Below are positions 50,501 through 61,507 of a stretch of DNA of 64,000 nt, piece after piece (position 1 is the stretch's first letter; the number at the start of each line of letters is the position of its first letter). The translations under genes and the position numbers were made by a program. The notes below the pieces were generated by a model, which ran no database searches, was not told the origin of the DNA, and saw nothing but the letters and a program-made list of their open reading frames with translations. Origin of the DNA: Halichondria panicea (Eukaryota > Porifera > Demospongiae > Suberitida > Halichondriidae); assembly GCF_963675165.1 (NCBI RefSeq), contig NC_087386.1, forward strand, positions 5,214,169-5,278,168, read 5' to 3'.

Positions 50501-50730
50501 ATCGACTCAACCTCACCCCAGCCGACCTCGGTGATGTAACTGATGTCAGAATTCGTTACGGCAATCAAGCTGGAGTGGCCCACGCATTGAGAGTGTGGCA
50601 AAGAGTAAATCCTTCCAGAGCTACCTTCAGGGCCTTGGTGGAAATTGCCATAGGACTGAGAAGAGGAGACACTGCTACAGACATTTGTAAATTCATTGTA
50701 GAGAATACGAATTTAACTGACCAAAACTGA
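41591..50730 (+). CDS. Coiled-coil + ROCO-like GTPase + death-domain protein
   Basis: Firm exons: 41591-41671 (MAESTALTLNAASSPQLMEH), 41881-41892, 45713-45754, 46149-46356, 47724-49820, 49866-49928, 50363-50730 (stop). Small exons between 41893 and 45563 are described separately; with 42500-42513 and 42860-42926 included, everything stays in phase (~994 aa). The 42860 exon reads more like coiled coil in another frame, so that part is unsure. 45713-46356 encodes a coiled coil (RIAALQQRL, LKRELEEVEGKIKN). The large exon has a P-loop GPAGTGKT (~47798), a switch-II-like DCGGQPQFHD and a G4-like VGTFLD, typical of Roc GTPases. A COR-like part follows (PIWWSFLDSLL, FDDVCIVHYYP, NTVFVDAQ). The last exon is a death domain (VWQRVNPSRATFRALVEIAI). 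Likely a cytosolic signalling or innate-immune protein. Confidence 0.78.
42030..42400 (+). mobile_element. Diverged relative of the HINE-like family
   Basis: Starts ATTATGCCTCGAAGCG, then a TG microsatellite, CTTCTATAGGCTTCTAG and TTGAGTTATGGCTA, in the same order as in 38579-39109 but strongly diverged. The right end is unclear. Confidence 0.55.
43054..43285. mobile_element. MITE with ~50-bp inverted ends in ROCO gene intron
   Basis: TTTGCAACCTATTGCCGACT at the left is inverted at the right (GTCGGCAATAGGTTGCAAA). The inversion continues through TTCTAAGCTTTACTATGAC. Confidence 0.75.
43573..43696. mobile_element. Short palindromic element
   Basis: CCTCCTTCGGTGCAATGGT...GGGCGGCGACGCC at the left is inverted at the right (GGCGTTGCTGCCC...GTACGGAAGGAGG). 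Flanking 43305-43560 resembles 51405-51570 (shared AATAGCGATGAA, TGTTGGCCACG, TCAGTCAAT). Confidence 0.65.
43970..45563 (+). other. String of apparent 3-nt and 12-nt microexons
   Basis: Between 43970 and 45563, strong acceptors are followed after exactly three bases by strong donors: 43970-43972 CGT, 44152-44154 AAT, 44342-44344 GAG, 44994-44996 TAT, 45239-45241 AAT, 45345-45347 AAG, 45561-45563 GAA, each flanked by CAG or TAG and GTAAGT, GTGAGT or GTGAGC. A 12-nt unit (44699-44710, encoding EILQ) has the same layout. Pyrimidine tracts precede nearly all. All are phase 0, matching the following exon at 45713, and would spell R-N-E-EILQ-Y-N-K-E before SKAEYKSD. No transcript evidence is available here. 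Confidence 0.55.
45893..46034. repeat. Partial TACCGTATAGC-family copy
   Basis: Ends TTTACCCGCTATACGGTA. The left end is degenerate (CTTGGCGATTTCGTGAAATT). Intronic. Confidence 0.5.
49968..50132. mobile_element. TACCGTATAGC-related foldback in the intron before the death-domain exon
   Basis: Left AAGGGTATAAATTTTCGCGG, right ATTATACCCGTTATACGGTA, with inner GCGAAAACCACAAAC inverted repeats. Confidence 0.65.
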
Positions 50731-50842
50731 CTGAAATTAACATTAATTAACGTTTGATACTATTTTGTGTGTCTGTGTAATGTGTACAATGTATGCTTTT
50801 TTCGTCTCTGAAAAGTTGAACTGAGCATGTGCAGCATGAGCT

Positions 50843-51060
50843 AAAAATTGTATCCCGCTAAGAAAGCTCCCGTGTGCCGTAACTCTGATTGATTTCTTCT
50901 CATATATCGAAATTACATCAACATCCCTCTTTCTTATCGCAAAGAGGAATGCCCTAAGATTCACAATACAACGAACAGCATAAAATTATCCTGTACAATA
51001 TTGCATTACAACAACGACACACCCACATCCGAGATAGGTATCTTTTGCCCAGCCTTTTCA
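50843..51060 (+). pseudogene. Duplicate fragment of the ROCO gene's GTPase/COR exon
   Basis: GCTAAAAATTGTATCC through GAGATAGGTATCTTTTGCCC matches 49469-49683 of the intact exon, with indels that break the frame. It lies ~110 bp after the intact gene's stop codon. It is followed at 51070-51148 by a fragment of the same foldback repeat found in the intact gene's next intron, so the duplicated block included repeat sequence. Confidence 0.85.
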
Positions 51061-51404
51061 TGTGATAAGAAATTCGTGGGTATAAATGTTTGTGGTACGT
51101 GCTTAATCAGCGAAAACCACAAACATAATTATACCCTCGAAATAATTATATCATCCTCCACGCCTCCACGCCCATCTAATCAGTAGATGCACATGATGCT
51201 GAGTTTACACAACTGCGGTTTCACACCCCAAGAATATCTTGGGGTGTCTGCACGAACTTAACTGTTCATTACAAGTTCACCCGACCCAATACGAAGTTGG
51301 GGAGGGCGTGGCTAGACTACAATGGACTTTTGGCATCTATCCGTTAAATAACCAAACGCTGCAGACGAGAAACAACGGTTAGTTCTACTTAGACGGGCGA
51401 GGAC

Positions 51405-51690
51405 GGGGACCAAGCCTATCTACAGTTTTTGTTCTGGAACTCATTATGTGTAAGTGGGTATTAGCAAATAGCGATGAACATCAAAATGGGTGTTGGCCAC
51501 GCCTCTCAGTCAATCTAGCATGTGCAAAATTCACACGTGGTAAAGCTAAGTGGGTGTGATCAATTCACTTGAAATACTGCAATCTGATTGGAGCCGGTGG
51601 AATATTCCACTGGCAGAACAAAACTGCAGATAAACTTGGGTCCCGTTCTCCTTCCGTACAGTCAAGGGCGGCAACACCCATCTAAAATCT
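51405..51690. repeat. Dispersed repeat related to 43305-43700
   Basis: Shares AATAGCGATGAA, TGTTGGCCACG, TCTCAGTCAATC, AGTGGGTGT and a CCTTCCGTAC...GGGCGGCAACACCC end with the intronic block of the ROCO gene. G-rich runs follow at 51726-51786. Nothing gene-like up to 52010. Confidence 0.6.
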
Positions 51691-52010
51691 ACTGACATCT
51701 TTCCCTGCATTTCAATGTGTTATTGAGGGGGGGGGAGGGATCACTAGAGCTATGCTAGAACCCAATGTCAGTGTCCGGGGGGGGTTAATGACCGGATCCA
51801 GTGACCCCCGCATAACTGTAATGCAAATGTAATATATCATATAATTATTATGATATTCTATATAGTCAAAGTACCGCTTCTATATGCACTCGAAAGTGTT
51901 TGATCAAAGCAAAACATGCCGAGAGGCAGCACAACAACATTGTATGGGTAATGTAGTGAATGATTGTGTCTATGCAAACAGCTGTACATGTGTGCGAAGC
52001 ATGGATTGAA

Positions 52011-54287
52011 TCAAGTATACAAATAAGTGATGTCTGTAGTGAGGGGGCAGTTGGTGTGTCTTGAATGTGCTCTAATGAGTTTGGCATTGTAGCCAGACCC
52101 ATAGCTTCCCTCGGCCACATTCATCAGCTCATCTCTGCTCACTATGACACGCAGACACAGCTCCTCTAGACTAGCCAGACCTGTAAAGGGAAATATAGGT
52201 GTGCACGAACAATTATAATGACACACACCAACAGTAACCATGCAGCATGTTGGTTGTCCTGTTGAAAGTACAGTGTGAATTGCACTACACAAACCAACTG
52301 AGCAGCACATGCGATTTTATGGTCCCCCTAAAATGGACAGAAGAGACAGTATTGAAGATGAAAGGCACCCCTTGCATGCAATAGTAAGCTATACACAAGC
52401 ATTTTGGCACTGTGTGTACTAAAGAGACTGTGGTGGAATTCAACACTGTACTGCCATGTAGGACAACCAACTTTTAATTGTCTGTGCAAACTTACCAAAG
52501 TGGAGTATTGTGAGGTTGGCTACGTTGTCCCTATGAAACATGTCAGTGATTGGGTACTTGTACACGTTCCCTCCAAAGATAACAAGCTCACAGCTGGTAG
52601 TTTTGTTTGAGTAGACTGCCTTGGCAATGTGCCACGAGCGAGGCTCCACACCAATCTTCAACTACATGCAGAGGGAGATGGTTTGATTAACCCAATTGCA
52701 ATCATAGACAAAAAGTTGCACATATACTGTACACTCACCTTTTTCCAGACTAAGGGATTTGGGTTGTCAAAGTTAAACTCGAGCAGCCAGGTCTCTGGTG
52801 AGATGTGCAGTTTACTACTCTTGCCCCAGAGGAGTACCATCCTCGGCTGCAGGATTTGACCACACATCTTCTGCCACACGTTTTCAGGATCAACTAGAGA
52901 CGTGAGGGTGGAGAACCGGGTGGCTATCGGCCACGGCTCCTCTGGGTCGTCTGGCTTGTATGGACCACTCCATTTCTGGCGTGGGAAATAATTATTATAA
53001 GCAGTAGACTACTTTCAATATGGTGTGTACAAGCTTCTCGTGTTTGTGGCTAACCCCAAAACTATGAAGGACTTCCTAGGATGCCTTACCCTGCTATCAA
53101 AGTCAAATATGTAGCATGTGTTGGAGTACACGAGTGCAGAGCCATTTCCCCCAAACAGGACAGCTCGATGACTGTCAAACTTGGAGAATGCATGAGATCC
53201 TAGCGGATCAGGTCGGAATGCGTCTTTGTCCAATGGGGCCTCCCATTCACCTACAACAGCAAAGACAAACTAATTTGTACAATGCTGCAGGTTAATAATT
53301 TCTGACCTCAGGCATTATTACAAGCACCCATGCTTTTCTTGATACGAAAGCACTCACTGATCTAAACGCATCTTAGATAGGCTAGGGCTACAAAGTGAAA
53401 ATGCACAATCCTAACTCAAGTCATAAATCAAAGTCAATTCACTCACTTGTGTTAATGTCAAACTCCAGGTACTCGCTGGTCCATCCATAGTCACGTTCAA
53501 TTTCGTCCTCCACGTAGGCGAGATACTTGGCCCCTGGGTCCTGAGGTTGCAGGGGATTCCCTACCTTACGACTGGCCCTCCCCACTCCTCCAAACACGCA
53601 CATCCGATCCTTGTGGATGATTACTCCACTCAGGTAACGCTCCCTTGGCTTTACTTCAGGCATCACCTCCACTTTTTCCCACACCCACTCTCTGTCAGGG
53701 GACACTTTGTAAACCTCGTTGTCAAATTGAAAGTATTTTTTAAACCCACTGAACAGGATGATGTTACGTGAGGGGTGATGAACACTAAGGGAGGAGCCAA
53801 GGCCAAGAGTGGGGTACTCTCCGCTGGTCGACTGCCGAAACCACTTGTTTGTGGTGAGGTCTAAAACGTCAAACGGATGATTCTTATCGTTTGAACGAGG
53901 GAGGGAGACAGGGACAGGGACAGGGAGGTTAACATTAATGTCTTCTTTGTCCGAGTCATCATTATCAGAATTGGAGCTGGAGTCACTGTCCTCAACGGGC
54001 TTCAAGATGCGGACGTCTGCAGTATTGCCTCCCCACACATACAGCTTGTTTTCAAAGATTACTCCACAGCCTCCATTCCTCTGATCAATCTCTTCAGTTG
54101 GAACATAGATTGGAACCGTGATCATTGGAGCTACTCGAACTCTCTCCATCCTGACGGTCTTGCAATCTCGCAAGCCACCGAAGCCAGACGTTTCATGCAG
54201 GTCTGTCTGCTTGGATATCCCATGCGAAAATAGCAGACAAGATTCTCGGATTCGTTTGGACTTTCCCTGGGAAGATCCCTCATTCAT
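52011..54287 (-). CDS. Kelch-repeat protein
   Basis: Exons (minus): 54287-53447, 53250-53090, 52975-52739, 52661-52496, 52180-52011; 524 aa, phases join. Kelch-like blades are visible: NGGCGVIFENKLYVWGGN, LGSSLSVHHPSRNIILFSG, RYLSGVIIHKDRMCVFGG, HRAVLFGGNGSALVYSNT, PRMVLLWGKSSKLHI, TSCELVIFGGNVYKY. An acidic Ser/Asp loop (DSDSSSNSDNDDSDKEDIN) interrupts the first blades. The last exon (LEELCLRVIVSRDELMNVAE) is not Kelch-like. There is no BTB or other partner domain in the model. The frame is open further upstream to 54395, so the start could be earlier; the chosen ATG is MNEGSSQGKSK. It lies divergent to the CARD-like exon. Confidence 0.83.
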
Positions 54288-54426
54288 TCTGTGGTGTTTG
54301 TACCTATTAAGCGGTTCAAACCACAAGAATGAAGGAGTGTCGCGGTATAGATTCCTGCATAGGAAAAGTTTTATGCATCTAGATCTAAAGTACATTCTCT
54401 TGATACTGATTAGTTTTGCACTGTAG

Positions 54427-55011
54427 TCTACATTTGTAGATCTATTAATTATAGAGCCAAAAAATAGTTCTGCTGAAATTCCCAGTCAGGCTGCTTTGGA
54501 GGATGATGACCCCCATCCCAAGACACAAGGCATTTCACACGAACAAGTTCTTTTTGACAGTGGAGACTCATTTAAGAGGTATATGAAGAATCATGTCGAA
54601 ATAGTTATTCAAAAGATGACTGCAAAAAATATTATAAGCAAACGCATGGTAAAAAGGATCGAAGGCAAAGATAAATTGGATTTGCTTTTGGAAATAATGA
54701 AAAAAATGTCTCCGGAGAAGTTTATCGTCTATCTTCAATTGTTGCTGGCCATTTCTAGACAGTCTGAAGAACAGGAAAAGGATGCAAAAAAGGGAGTGGA
54801 AAAATCTTTGCACGTGGACGCAACACTACAAGACGATACGAAGCAACTTATGAGAATAATGAAGGGTTTACTTAAAGCAATGAAACCCACACCTGGCTCA
54901 GAACTACACACTGTAGTTGCTGAGTTTGCTTCGCAAGACAGTAGCCAATCAGCAGTACAACCACCACCCAACCTACCACAGCATTTTCGTCCACCAGGGG
55001 TAGCAATTTGA
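54427..55011 (+). CDS. CARD-like exon, N-terminus unresolved
   Basis: An open frame to a stop at 55009-55011 with no ATG at its 5' end, so it should be spliced from an upstream exon I cannot locate. Acceptor-like AGs occur near 54426 and 54454. About 90 residues (FKRYMKNHVEIVIQKM ... KMSPEKFIVYLQLLL) have the helical pattern of a CARD/death-fold domain. A charged linker and a Pro-rich tail (QPPPNLPQHFRPPG) follow. It may be an alternative terminal exon of the ROCO-death gene, a separate gene, or a remnant. Confidence 0.4.
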   Translation, partial: STFVDLLIIEPKNSSAEIPSQAALEDDDPHPKTQGISHEQVLFDSGDSFKRYMKNHVEIVIQKMTAKNIISKRMVKRIEGKDKLDLLLEIMKKMSPEKFIVYLQLLLAISRQSEEQEKDAKKGVEKSLHVDATLQDDTKQLMRIMKGLLKAMKPTPGSELHTVVAEFASQDSSQSAVQPPPNLPQHFRPPGVAI

Positions 55012-55413
55012 GCATGATAAGTCTATCTTTGTAGTTCATATCCCAGTTTTGTATATATTTGGTGGCTTTACGTTGGTTTTTTCAAGGCGATTTATGTCTT
55101 GTAGTAGTTTGGATGCCACACTTTTGTTCCTATACAGCCTGTTCAAACCTTGTATGATCTAGAGAAGCAGTTAGTAAAGCTACTTGTAGCAGAAACTGAC
55201 TCGTAGAGCATATACATGTGGATGGCAATCGAAATTTCTCAACTAAGACTACCTCTCCATAACCCAAAAGGCTTTTCCTCACAGTGTGTTTTATGGAGGT
55301 TCCACATTCCAATAATTGTTCAAAACATAATTACATGCCAAAAACACTAATTTTTTTGCAAAATCATGTAACCAATCTCACTCCTAGGGTCTAAATTAAT
55401 GTTATGTGTATAG
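55012..55413. other. Intergenic
   Basis: No feature recognised. Confidence 0.4.
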
Positions 55414-55465
55414 GTGATGGTAAAGCATGGAGTCACTGACGAGCAGTTGGATCATCCGGTGCTAG
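55414..55465 (+). pseudogene. Decayed death-domain exon fragment
   Basis: Reads VMVKHGVTDEQLDHPVL, resembling the start of the 50363 exon (CRKTGVTDQQLDQEIP). Only ~17 codons remain before homology ends. Confidence 0.5.
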
Positions 55466-55611
55466 GTATAATTATGTCAGGAGCACATGCATGAATAGAA
55501 AAGCGTCTTACTATATAATTATATTATACGCGGATTTGATAACTTGAATTTCACTGCCTCATCATTTATTATGACATCACTCCATTAATTATTTTCATGC
55601 ATGCATGTGCA

Positions 55612-55636
55612 TAGCCTCGGCCTGGGATCGAGGCTA
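55612..55636. mobile_element. 25-bp TAGCCTC element with perfect 9-bp flanking duplication
   Basis: Only the two ends, TAGCCTCGG and ATCGAGGCTA, with a few bases between. GCATGTGCA is directly repeated at 55603-55611 and 55637-55645. Confidence 0.7.
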
Positions 55637-55680
55637 GCATGTGCACTGATTACAGCATCAGGAGTTAATTAATGCACTAT

Positions 55681-55746
55681 TAGCCTCGATTCCAGGCCGA
55701 TTAGTTAGTTAGTTTTAGTATTTTAATCGGCCTTGAATCGAGGCTA
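55681..55746. mobile_element. 66-bp TAGCCTC element with perfect 9-bp flanking duplication
   Basis: TAGCCTCGATTCCAGGCCGA at the left and its inverse at the right (TCGGCCTTGAATCGAGGCTA). ATGCACTAT is directly repeated at 55672-55680 and 55747-55755. Confidence 0.85.
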
Positions 55747-55941
55747 ATGCACTATAGGATAGCATATTGATGAAGTGAGATTGTCTGTTAACAAAATAAT
55801 ACTGATCACACAATCATGATATTAAATGTATACCGAGAAGCACCCTAAAATGTTGGATATAAAATGCTAATGTCAGCTAATCTTGTGTTCAAATATCTTG
55901 TACTTATGAAATGCTAATTATAAGTTTCTACAGGTACTGGT

Positions 55942-58151
55942 TCAGTTGTCACTAGCAGTGGTGACTGTGACCGAGGAGAGCAACTCCGCCAGGAAGACAT
56001 CTGGGTTGTTAATAGCAACCAGCAGCCCTGCACGACAAAGCAAAAACATCAAAAACATAATATTTAAAATGAAGTATACTCTTGACAGCATACATGAATG
56101 ATTCCAACAAAAGAGGTATGTCACATGGTTTATGTACAAGTCACATGACTCACCCATGACATCAAGAAACTCTTGGAAGGACTCACAAGATTGCACCTCA
56201 TCTTGGAATTCTGTCAACAGCTGCAGCAACAGATCGAACCATGATTAGAATGGACAGGCCTTTTCCCAATAGAATGGAAGCTATGGAATGTGCTGACACA
56301 GTAATTAGTTTTCCTTATCGGAGTCTGTGTGGGCATTTTTACTATCACTGCCATGTAAAATTGATGATTTTTACAAGGTCACCAAGTTTATAAGGATGCC
56401 AAAAGAAAATTTGAAGCATGCTGTATTAAATGCACTAAGTTTGATGTTCTAAATCAAAACTACACCAGAGTTACATAGCCTGGTCAAGTTCTAATGTAGA
56501 ACTCGTTTAGCTGAGTCAGCGAGTGGCTAGGCTTGAACATGATTGCGATAACCGCAAACACAACAATACTATAGCTAGCTGCTTAAAAGAGTTCCTTCCA
56601 TAAAAAACTGCATGCCTTGAGCTGTGCCACCTTTAATGAATCTCTGAATAATGGTCACGAGAAAAGCACTGAAGAGTAGTTCAAATTTTATCAATGCTGC
56701 ATGTGTAGTATATTCAGTGCTGTTCCTGCTAACATGACTACATCAGACCAGTACTAGTGTAGAGCAAGCTCCAAACATTTTTTTTGGCATCATTATAATT
56801 ATTAGGTAATTGCTACTAAATGAATTTGGTGACCTGGTAAAGATCATCACAGCTGTACCTTGTCGCTAGCTTCCAGCACGGTGCTATCATTGGTCCGGAC
56901 GTGCTCCAGTAGAGCTGTGGGCAGGTCACTACCAGACACTGACAGTGTGGTCTTGAGGACTCAATGTAGACTGTCCACTAGTGAGAACATCATTAGCAGC
57001 GGCTTGTACACCGAGAACTCTGCTGGGGAGGACAAGGAGAGGCTGTGGGGGACGTATGTGGGTGGGGCCATGGATGAATGAGTGTATGTGTGTGTGGGTG
57101 AATAATAAAGCCAGTCACTATAAAATTATCATAGTTTAAAAAATATTTCGAAGATTTGTTGGCTGGCTTAATTAAAGAGTACGGATTAATTAACTACAAT
57201 ATTAATGGGTCTCATCAGATCTAGAGATGTAGTACCATGGACCCACCTCTTGATGAGGGAGGAGCTACTGTTCCTGGCATGGGCTAACACTAACAGTCTC
57301 TTGAGGAGGGTGGTCCGATGCTCCTCCCACTCACTCAACGACTGGATGAACAGTGACACCACCAGCTGGTACTGGGGACTGTCCAACTAGTGGGGGAGGG
57401 TGGCAAAGGTCAAGAGCAAGCCACGTACTATAAAAAGCGTACCATAAAAAGCGTTTTGCCATTAAGAGTAACATACAGTAGAAGGTGCAGCAATAATTAT
57501 TATGGCTATTGTGCATACGCTGACATAATTATTACTATTATAGCAAACAATACTTAGAGTGTAAGGTTGACATTATTTGTAACCACTTGTGTTCATCTCG
57601 TAAGCGGAGGAGACCCAAGTGTCAGGAGCAGCTGCCAGGAAGGTTGCTAGGTTCCTCTCCTCTCTCTGGTAGCAGTGACTCCTGTGCAGGGTGGGAGCAG
57701 AGCAAACTATTAGGTATAAATTGTAAGTCCCCAATAAGAGGGTATAAGAGGGCATTTTGAGCTTAGAATGCACTGAAGAGAATAACGTATTGCTTACTAA
57801 CAAACAAAACTTATCCCACACAAGCCAAATCTTTTTAACGCCTAAAAGAAAGCTAAAAAATGGGCACTGCAGACAATAATTATAATCAAACTTTTGAGAA
57901 GACAGATTAATTCGCTTACACGTTTAGCACACAGATTACATTTAGTTAGTGCTCACAGGTTCATGACGTGTGCTCCAACATGAAGGTAGTAGGGGAGCAG
58001 GTGCATGTTGCTCTGTGGACCACCCCCTCCACTTTCCCCACTGAAGGACTTCTCGTACGCAAACCGGACCAGAAGTAGTCGAATGTCGTGAGCGAGGGTA
58101 TGGAAGGAGGGGTCAAATAGTCCGGTACGCTCTTGTAGGTAGCTGTGGAAC
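55942..58151 (-). pseudogene. UBR4-like E3 ligase C-terminus, copy C (inactivated)
   Basis: Minus-strand exons: ~58151-57960 (FHSYLQERTGLFDPSFHTLA ... LHVGAHVMN), ~57682-57598 (SHCYQREERNLATFLAAAPD), 57386-57247, 57042-56859, 56220-56154, 56027-55942 (stop). The ending LLTEFQDEVQSCESFQEFLD..NNPDVFLAELLSSV matches my recollection of the UBR4 C-terminus (EASEKL..F..E..P.ESF.EF.DV..L..I.DPD.FL.DLL). UBR4 is a giant N-recognin E3 ligase. Two lesions are visible against the sister copies: CGA to TGA after DSLH, and a donor GTGAAC changed to ATGAAC after SSAYE. Upstream exons are absent. Confidence 0.72.
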
Positions 58152-58679
58152 CTGGATGTGTGTGTGTGGGTGGGATATTACCAGCTGACAGTATTTAGCT
58201 CGACAGAAATAGCTGACAATGTGTCTAGACAGTATAGATGCGTACCAGAGGAGGCGCGAAGCACTTAACCTTTGCTCATTAGGTCTCTAATTGCCGTTGT
58301 GTTAATTGCATGCCAGTCTCATGAATTAGCCGCCCTTCCTAAGTGAGAGACCTAGGAAGGGCGGCTGATTCGTGAGACTAACCAACAAGCTGAAAGACAT
58401 CATGCAAGACAGCCTGGAGCAAAGAGCTTGCCATCAATAGAATCATGTCAGGGAACACTCCAAAACAACCATCTATGATTAAAAGAAGTTATATCCAGGA
58501 CCATGCATGTACCACAGCAGAAGAGCCTGAGGCCTCCTTTTACATATACGTATAAAGTGGACCGTACATGCATGCTACATGCAACAAAGGCCAGCTATTG
58601 AGAAGCCTGGCCAAAATCTCATCCGCCCTGTGTTCGACTGTGGGCATGAATATAATGCTCATGATTTATATACAGCATA

Positions 58680-59627
58680 CGAACGATTCAAACAAAATGG
58701 GTATGTCACATGGTTTAGGTACAAGTCACATGACTCACCCATGACATCAAGGAACTCTTGGAAGGACTCATATCACACTAGACAATAACGTTACCTCTTT
58801 AACAGCATAATACGTGTACCACTTTAGGGAATAGTTTACTTTAAGATGGTATGATTATAGCACGAGAACACAATAGACAAAAGAAGGTGAAGACTTTCAT
58901 TAAACTGAATTTTACCAGAAAATATCCTAAAACAAATTCATAATATTAAAGTCATACACACAGAGCTGTATAGCAACAAGCTGCAGCAACAGATCGAACC
59001 ATGATTAGAATAGACAATAACAAATTATTTAACGGCATAATACTTTTACCACTTTAGGGAATAGTTTACTTTAGGATAGTACGATTATATCACGAGGACA
59101 AAAGAAGGTGAAGACATTCGTCTCTATGATAAGAATGTGCTCTAGTACTTTAGTGAAGGGAACCAAACACCGAAAGGCATCAACATCAACAACAAAATCA
59201 GATACCGTATTACTAGAATGTTTTGCGGGTGAACAACCTTTGCGAATGAGCCAAATCAGCAGAAAATTTGACTCTTTGCGATCTAACTATTGCGTTCTGA
59301 CAAGGATACATAATATACACAACGTACTTTTCGGGCCAACTTGTCTAATATTGCATCCATCGAACACTCGATCCAACAAAATATTTATAATACAGATAAT
59401 AATAATAATTATGTTTACATGTGTTTATTAATGGCAGCTGTACCTTGTCGCTAGCTTCCAGCACGGTGCTATCATTGGTCCGCACGTGCTCCAGTAGAGC
59501 TGTGGGCAGGTCACTACCAGACACTGATAGTGTGGTCTTGAGGACTCGATGTAGACTGTCCACTAGTGAGAACATCATTAGCAGCGGCTTGTACACCGAG
59601 AACTCTGCCGGGGAGGACAAGGAGAGG
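58680..59627 (-). pseudogene. UBR4-like C-terminal fragments, copy B
   Basis: 59627-59444 is an intact copy of the SSPAEFSVYKPLLMMF exon with its R codon preserved. The next exon is broken: 58680-58771 matches its 3' end and donor, 58972-59023 matches the flank and acceptor side, and the coding middle is replaced by ~200 bp of unrelated sequence, itself tandemly duplicated (58779-58900 versus 59017-59115). Confidence 0.7.
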
Positions 59628-60191
59628 CTGTGGGGGACGAATAATAAGGCTCATAATCCAACAAATTGTTTCATGTGTTGGCTGAAGTACAGATTAGCTT
59701 CAACATAGGATTATCAGGTCAATTATAATTGGGTATAGGTGGCAGGAGTAAAGTGTATCCAATAGAGAGATGTAGTTAACTATCTATATAGGTATGGGTG
59801 TGGTTGTACGGTGTGTGTGTTAATTCCGTGCGTGCACAGTGTGTCTACCTGCAAGCATATATGTACTTAGTGCATAGTTGTGTCCTCTATCTCACACTTG
59901 CATGGTAGTGATGATCAAAGTCCTCCTCACACACTCTGCATGGAAGCTGAGAAGCTCTTTAGAAATTCAACACTTCTAGTTTAGCTTTCTCACCAAGATT
60001 GACAAGCTGCAAATTATAAGCATTTATATATGCAACTACATGTGCACACACCTTTCCAATCTAAAGGTAAAACAATTGTTACCGTGCACACTGAAACTGA
60101 ATTTTGAAGGAATGCATCATAATTATAGATATAGCTACATAGAGTCATATTATATAGTTTTACCAGTCGTGCATGTGCATGCAGAGGTAGT
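59628..60191. other. Intergenic
   Basis: AT-rich; nothing recognised. Confidence 0.4.
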
Positions 60192-60505
60192 TCAATGTCT
60201 CAATGAATTATCTTTTTCGATTTTAGCAGCTACATCATAGCGATCAACAATAGGACTTCTCAGGCATTCACATATGTAAGGCCATGTGACTGGACATTCT
60301 GGATTAGGGACTTCAAAACGCTTGTTTACCATCTTGGTTAGACAGAGTCTAATATCATGGGGGTATTCAGCTTCAATACTTGTCAACTCTGACATATCCA
60401 GTCCAAAAGCCAGTCCTAGATTCAACCAACTAGTGCGAGCAGGCATCAACTTCTCACAAATTGTTTTAAGTCGAATGTCCTTTTTAGTCAACTCCGATGA
60501 TGATC
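60192..60505 (-). CDS. Isolated death-domain exon
   Basis: An acceptor (AATTATAG) precedes 60505. The exon reads SSSELTKKDIRLKTICEKLM..SWLNLGLAFGLDMSELTSIE..YPHDIRLCLTKMVNKRFE..VTWPYICECLRSP and stops at 60192. The pattern (W..LG..LGL...L..IE ... CL..M ... W..I...L.SP) is that of a death domain. Upstream exons are not found before the TIR element at 60791; it may be a terminal exon of a lost gene. Confidence 0.65.
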
Positions 60506-60995
60506 CTATAATTCACACATATTCAGTGTTTAATTTTAAGAATTGTTACAGCAGGATAAATATACATACGAGATTGAACTAATGCATTGCCAAGCTAAAA
60601 GCCTTTTATCCTTATCGTGCTGCATGAACAATCAAAAGTCGTCAATTATAGATTAGTGCTATGAAAACTGTCACATGTGAGGTACCACATTGTCCAAAAC
60701 AGCGGATTGCTTCAAAGCCATGCATCTACATGTAACTCAATCAACGTGCAGCGCACAGTGTACATCATTGCTATAGAGCATGCTAATGCATAGCCTCGAT
60801 TCCAGACCGCAGGGAAAAGCGGTCTGGTAACACTAGCTGTTTACGCATGCGCCAGAATTACCAAGAATCTTGGTAATCGTAAATTGTAGTATATTTATCA
60901 GTATTCTTATTCCGCATTTAGTTGTAAAACATTGATATCTGTTTCATTTATAATGATGTCATTGAAAAAAGAAATCTAGTCCAAGTTAAGTTGTA

Positions 60996-61330
60996 ATGGC
61001 TGCTACCTTATCTTCTGCTTTCGGGTACGCGTTATCCTGTGTTGGAAAACCAGGTCTAGTCAAAGACAAGCAGCTGGAGGTGTTGAAGTGTCTGTACGCT
61101 GGTGTTTATGTGGGTACCGTACCGACCCACTATGGCAAGTCCATCTGCTTTCCAGACTATCCCTTTCTTGATTGATGTGAAGCTTGACAGGACCAGTGCA
61201 CCTCTCTCTGAAAGAAGTGTTGTGATGGTGATTTCTCCTCTTATTTCTCTGAGTGAAGCCATCTTCAAAGTGTTGGTGTGTCTGTTTGACGTTCAGTGCC
61301 ATTCTCTCTGGAAGGAAGTATTGTTGTGAC
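60996..61330 (+). pseudogene. RecQ/DEAD-type helicase N-terminal fragment, frameshifted
   Basis: Starts ATG and reads MAATLSSAFGYALSCVGKPG, then KDKQLEVLKCLYAG and VPTHYGKSICF (degenerate Walker A, family GTGYGKS/T). A one-base shift near 61152 moves to a frame reading FQTIPFLIDVKLDRTSAPLS, then SERSVVMVISPLISL (the conserved SPLxSL step). Homology ends there, so helicase motif II onward is missing. Confidence 0.72.
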
Positions 61331-61409
61331 ATTTACCGAAAATTGGTCACAGAGTAAGTACACGAGGGTATCTGATCCGAGAACTGTGTGGCCTGAATGT
61401 GTTTACAAT

Positions 61410-61507
61410 CCGAGGGACTTGTTGCTTGAGTGCATGTGTATCCGATCCGAGGGACTTGTTGCTTGAGTGTGTATCCGATCCGAGGGACTTGTTGCTTGAG
61501 TGTGTAT
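61410..61507 (+). repeat. ~34-bp tandem repeat
   Basis: Three copies of a unit containing CCGAGGGACTTGTTGCTTGA. A fourth, partial match (CGCCTGAGTGTGTATCCGAT) lies near 61650. Confidence 0.85.
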
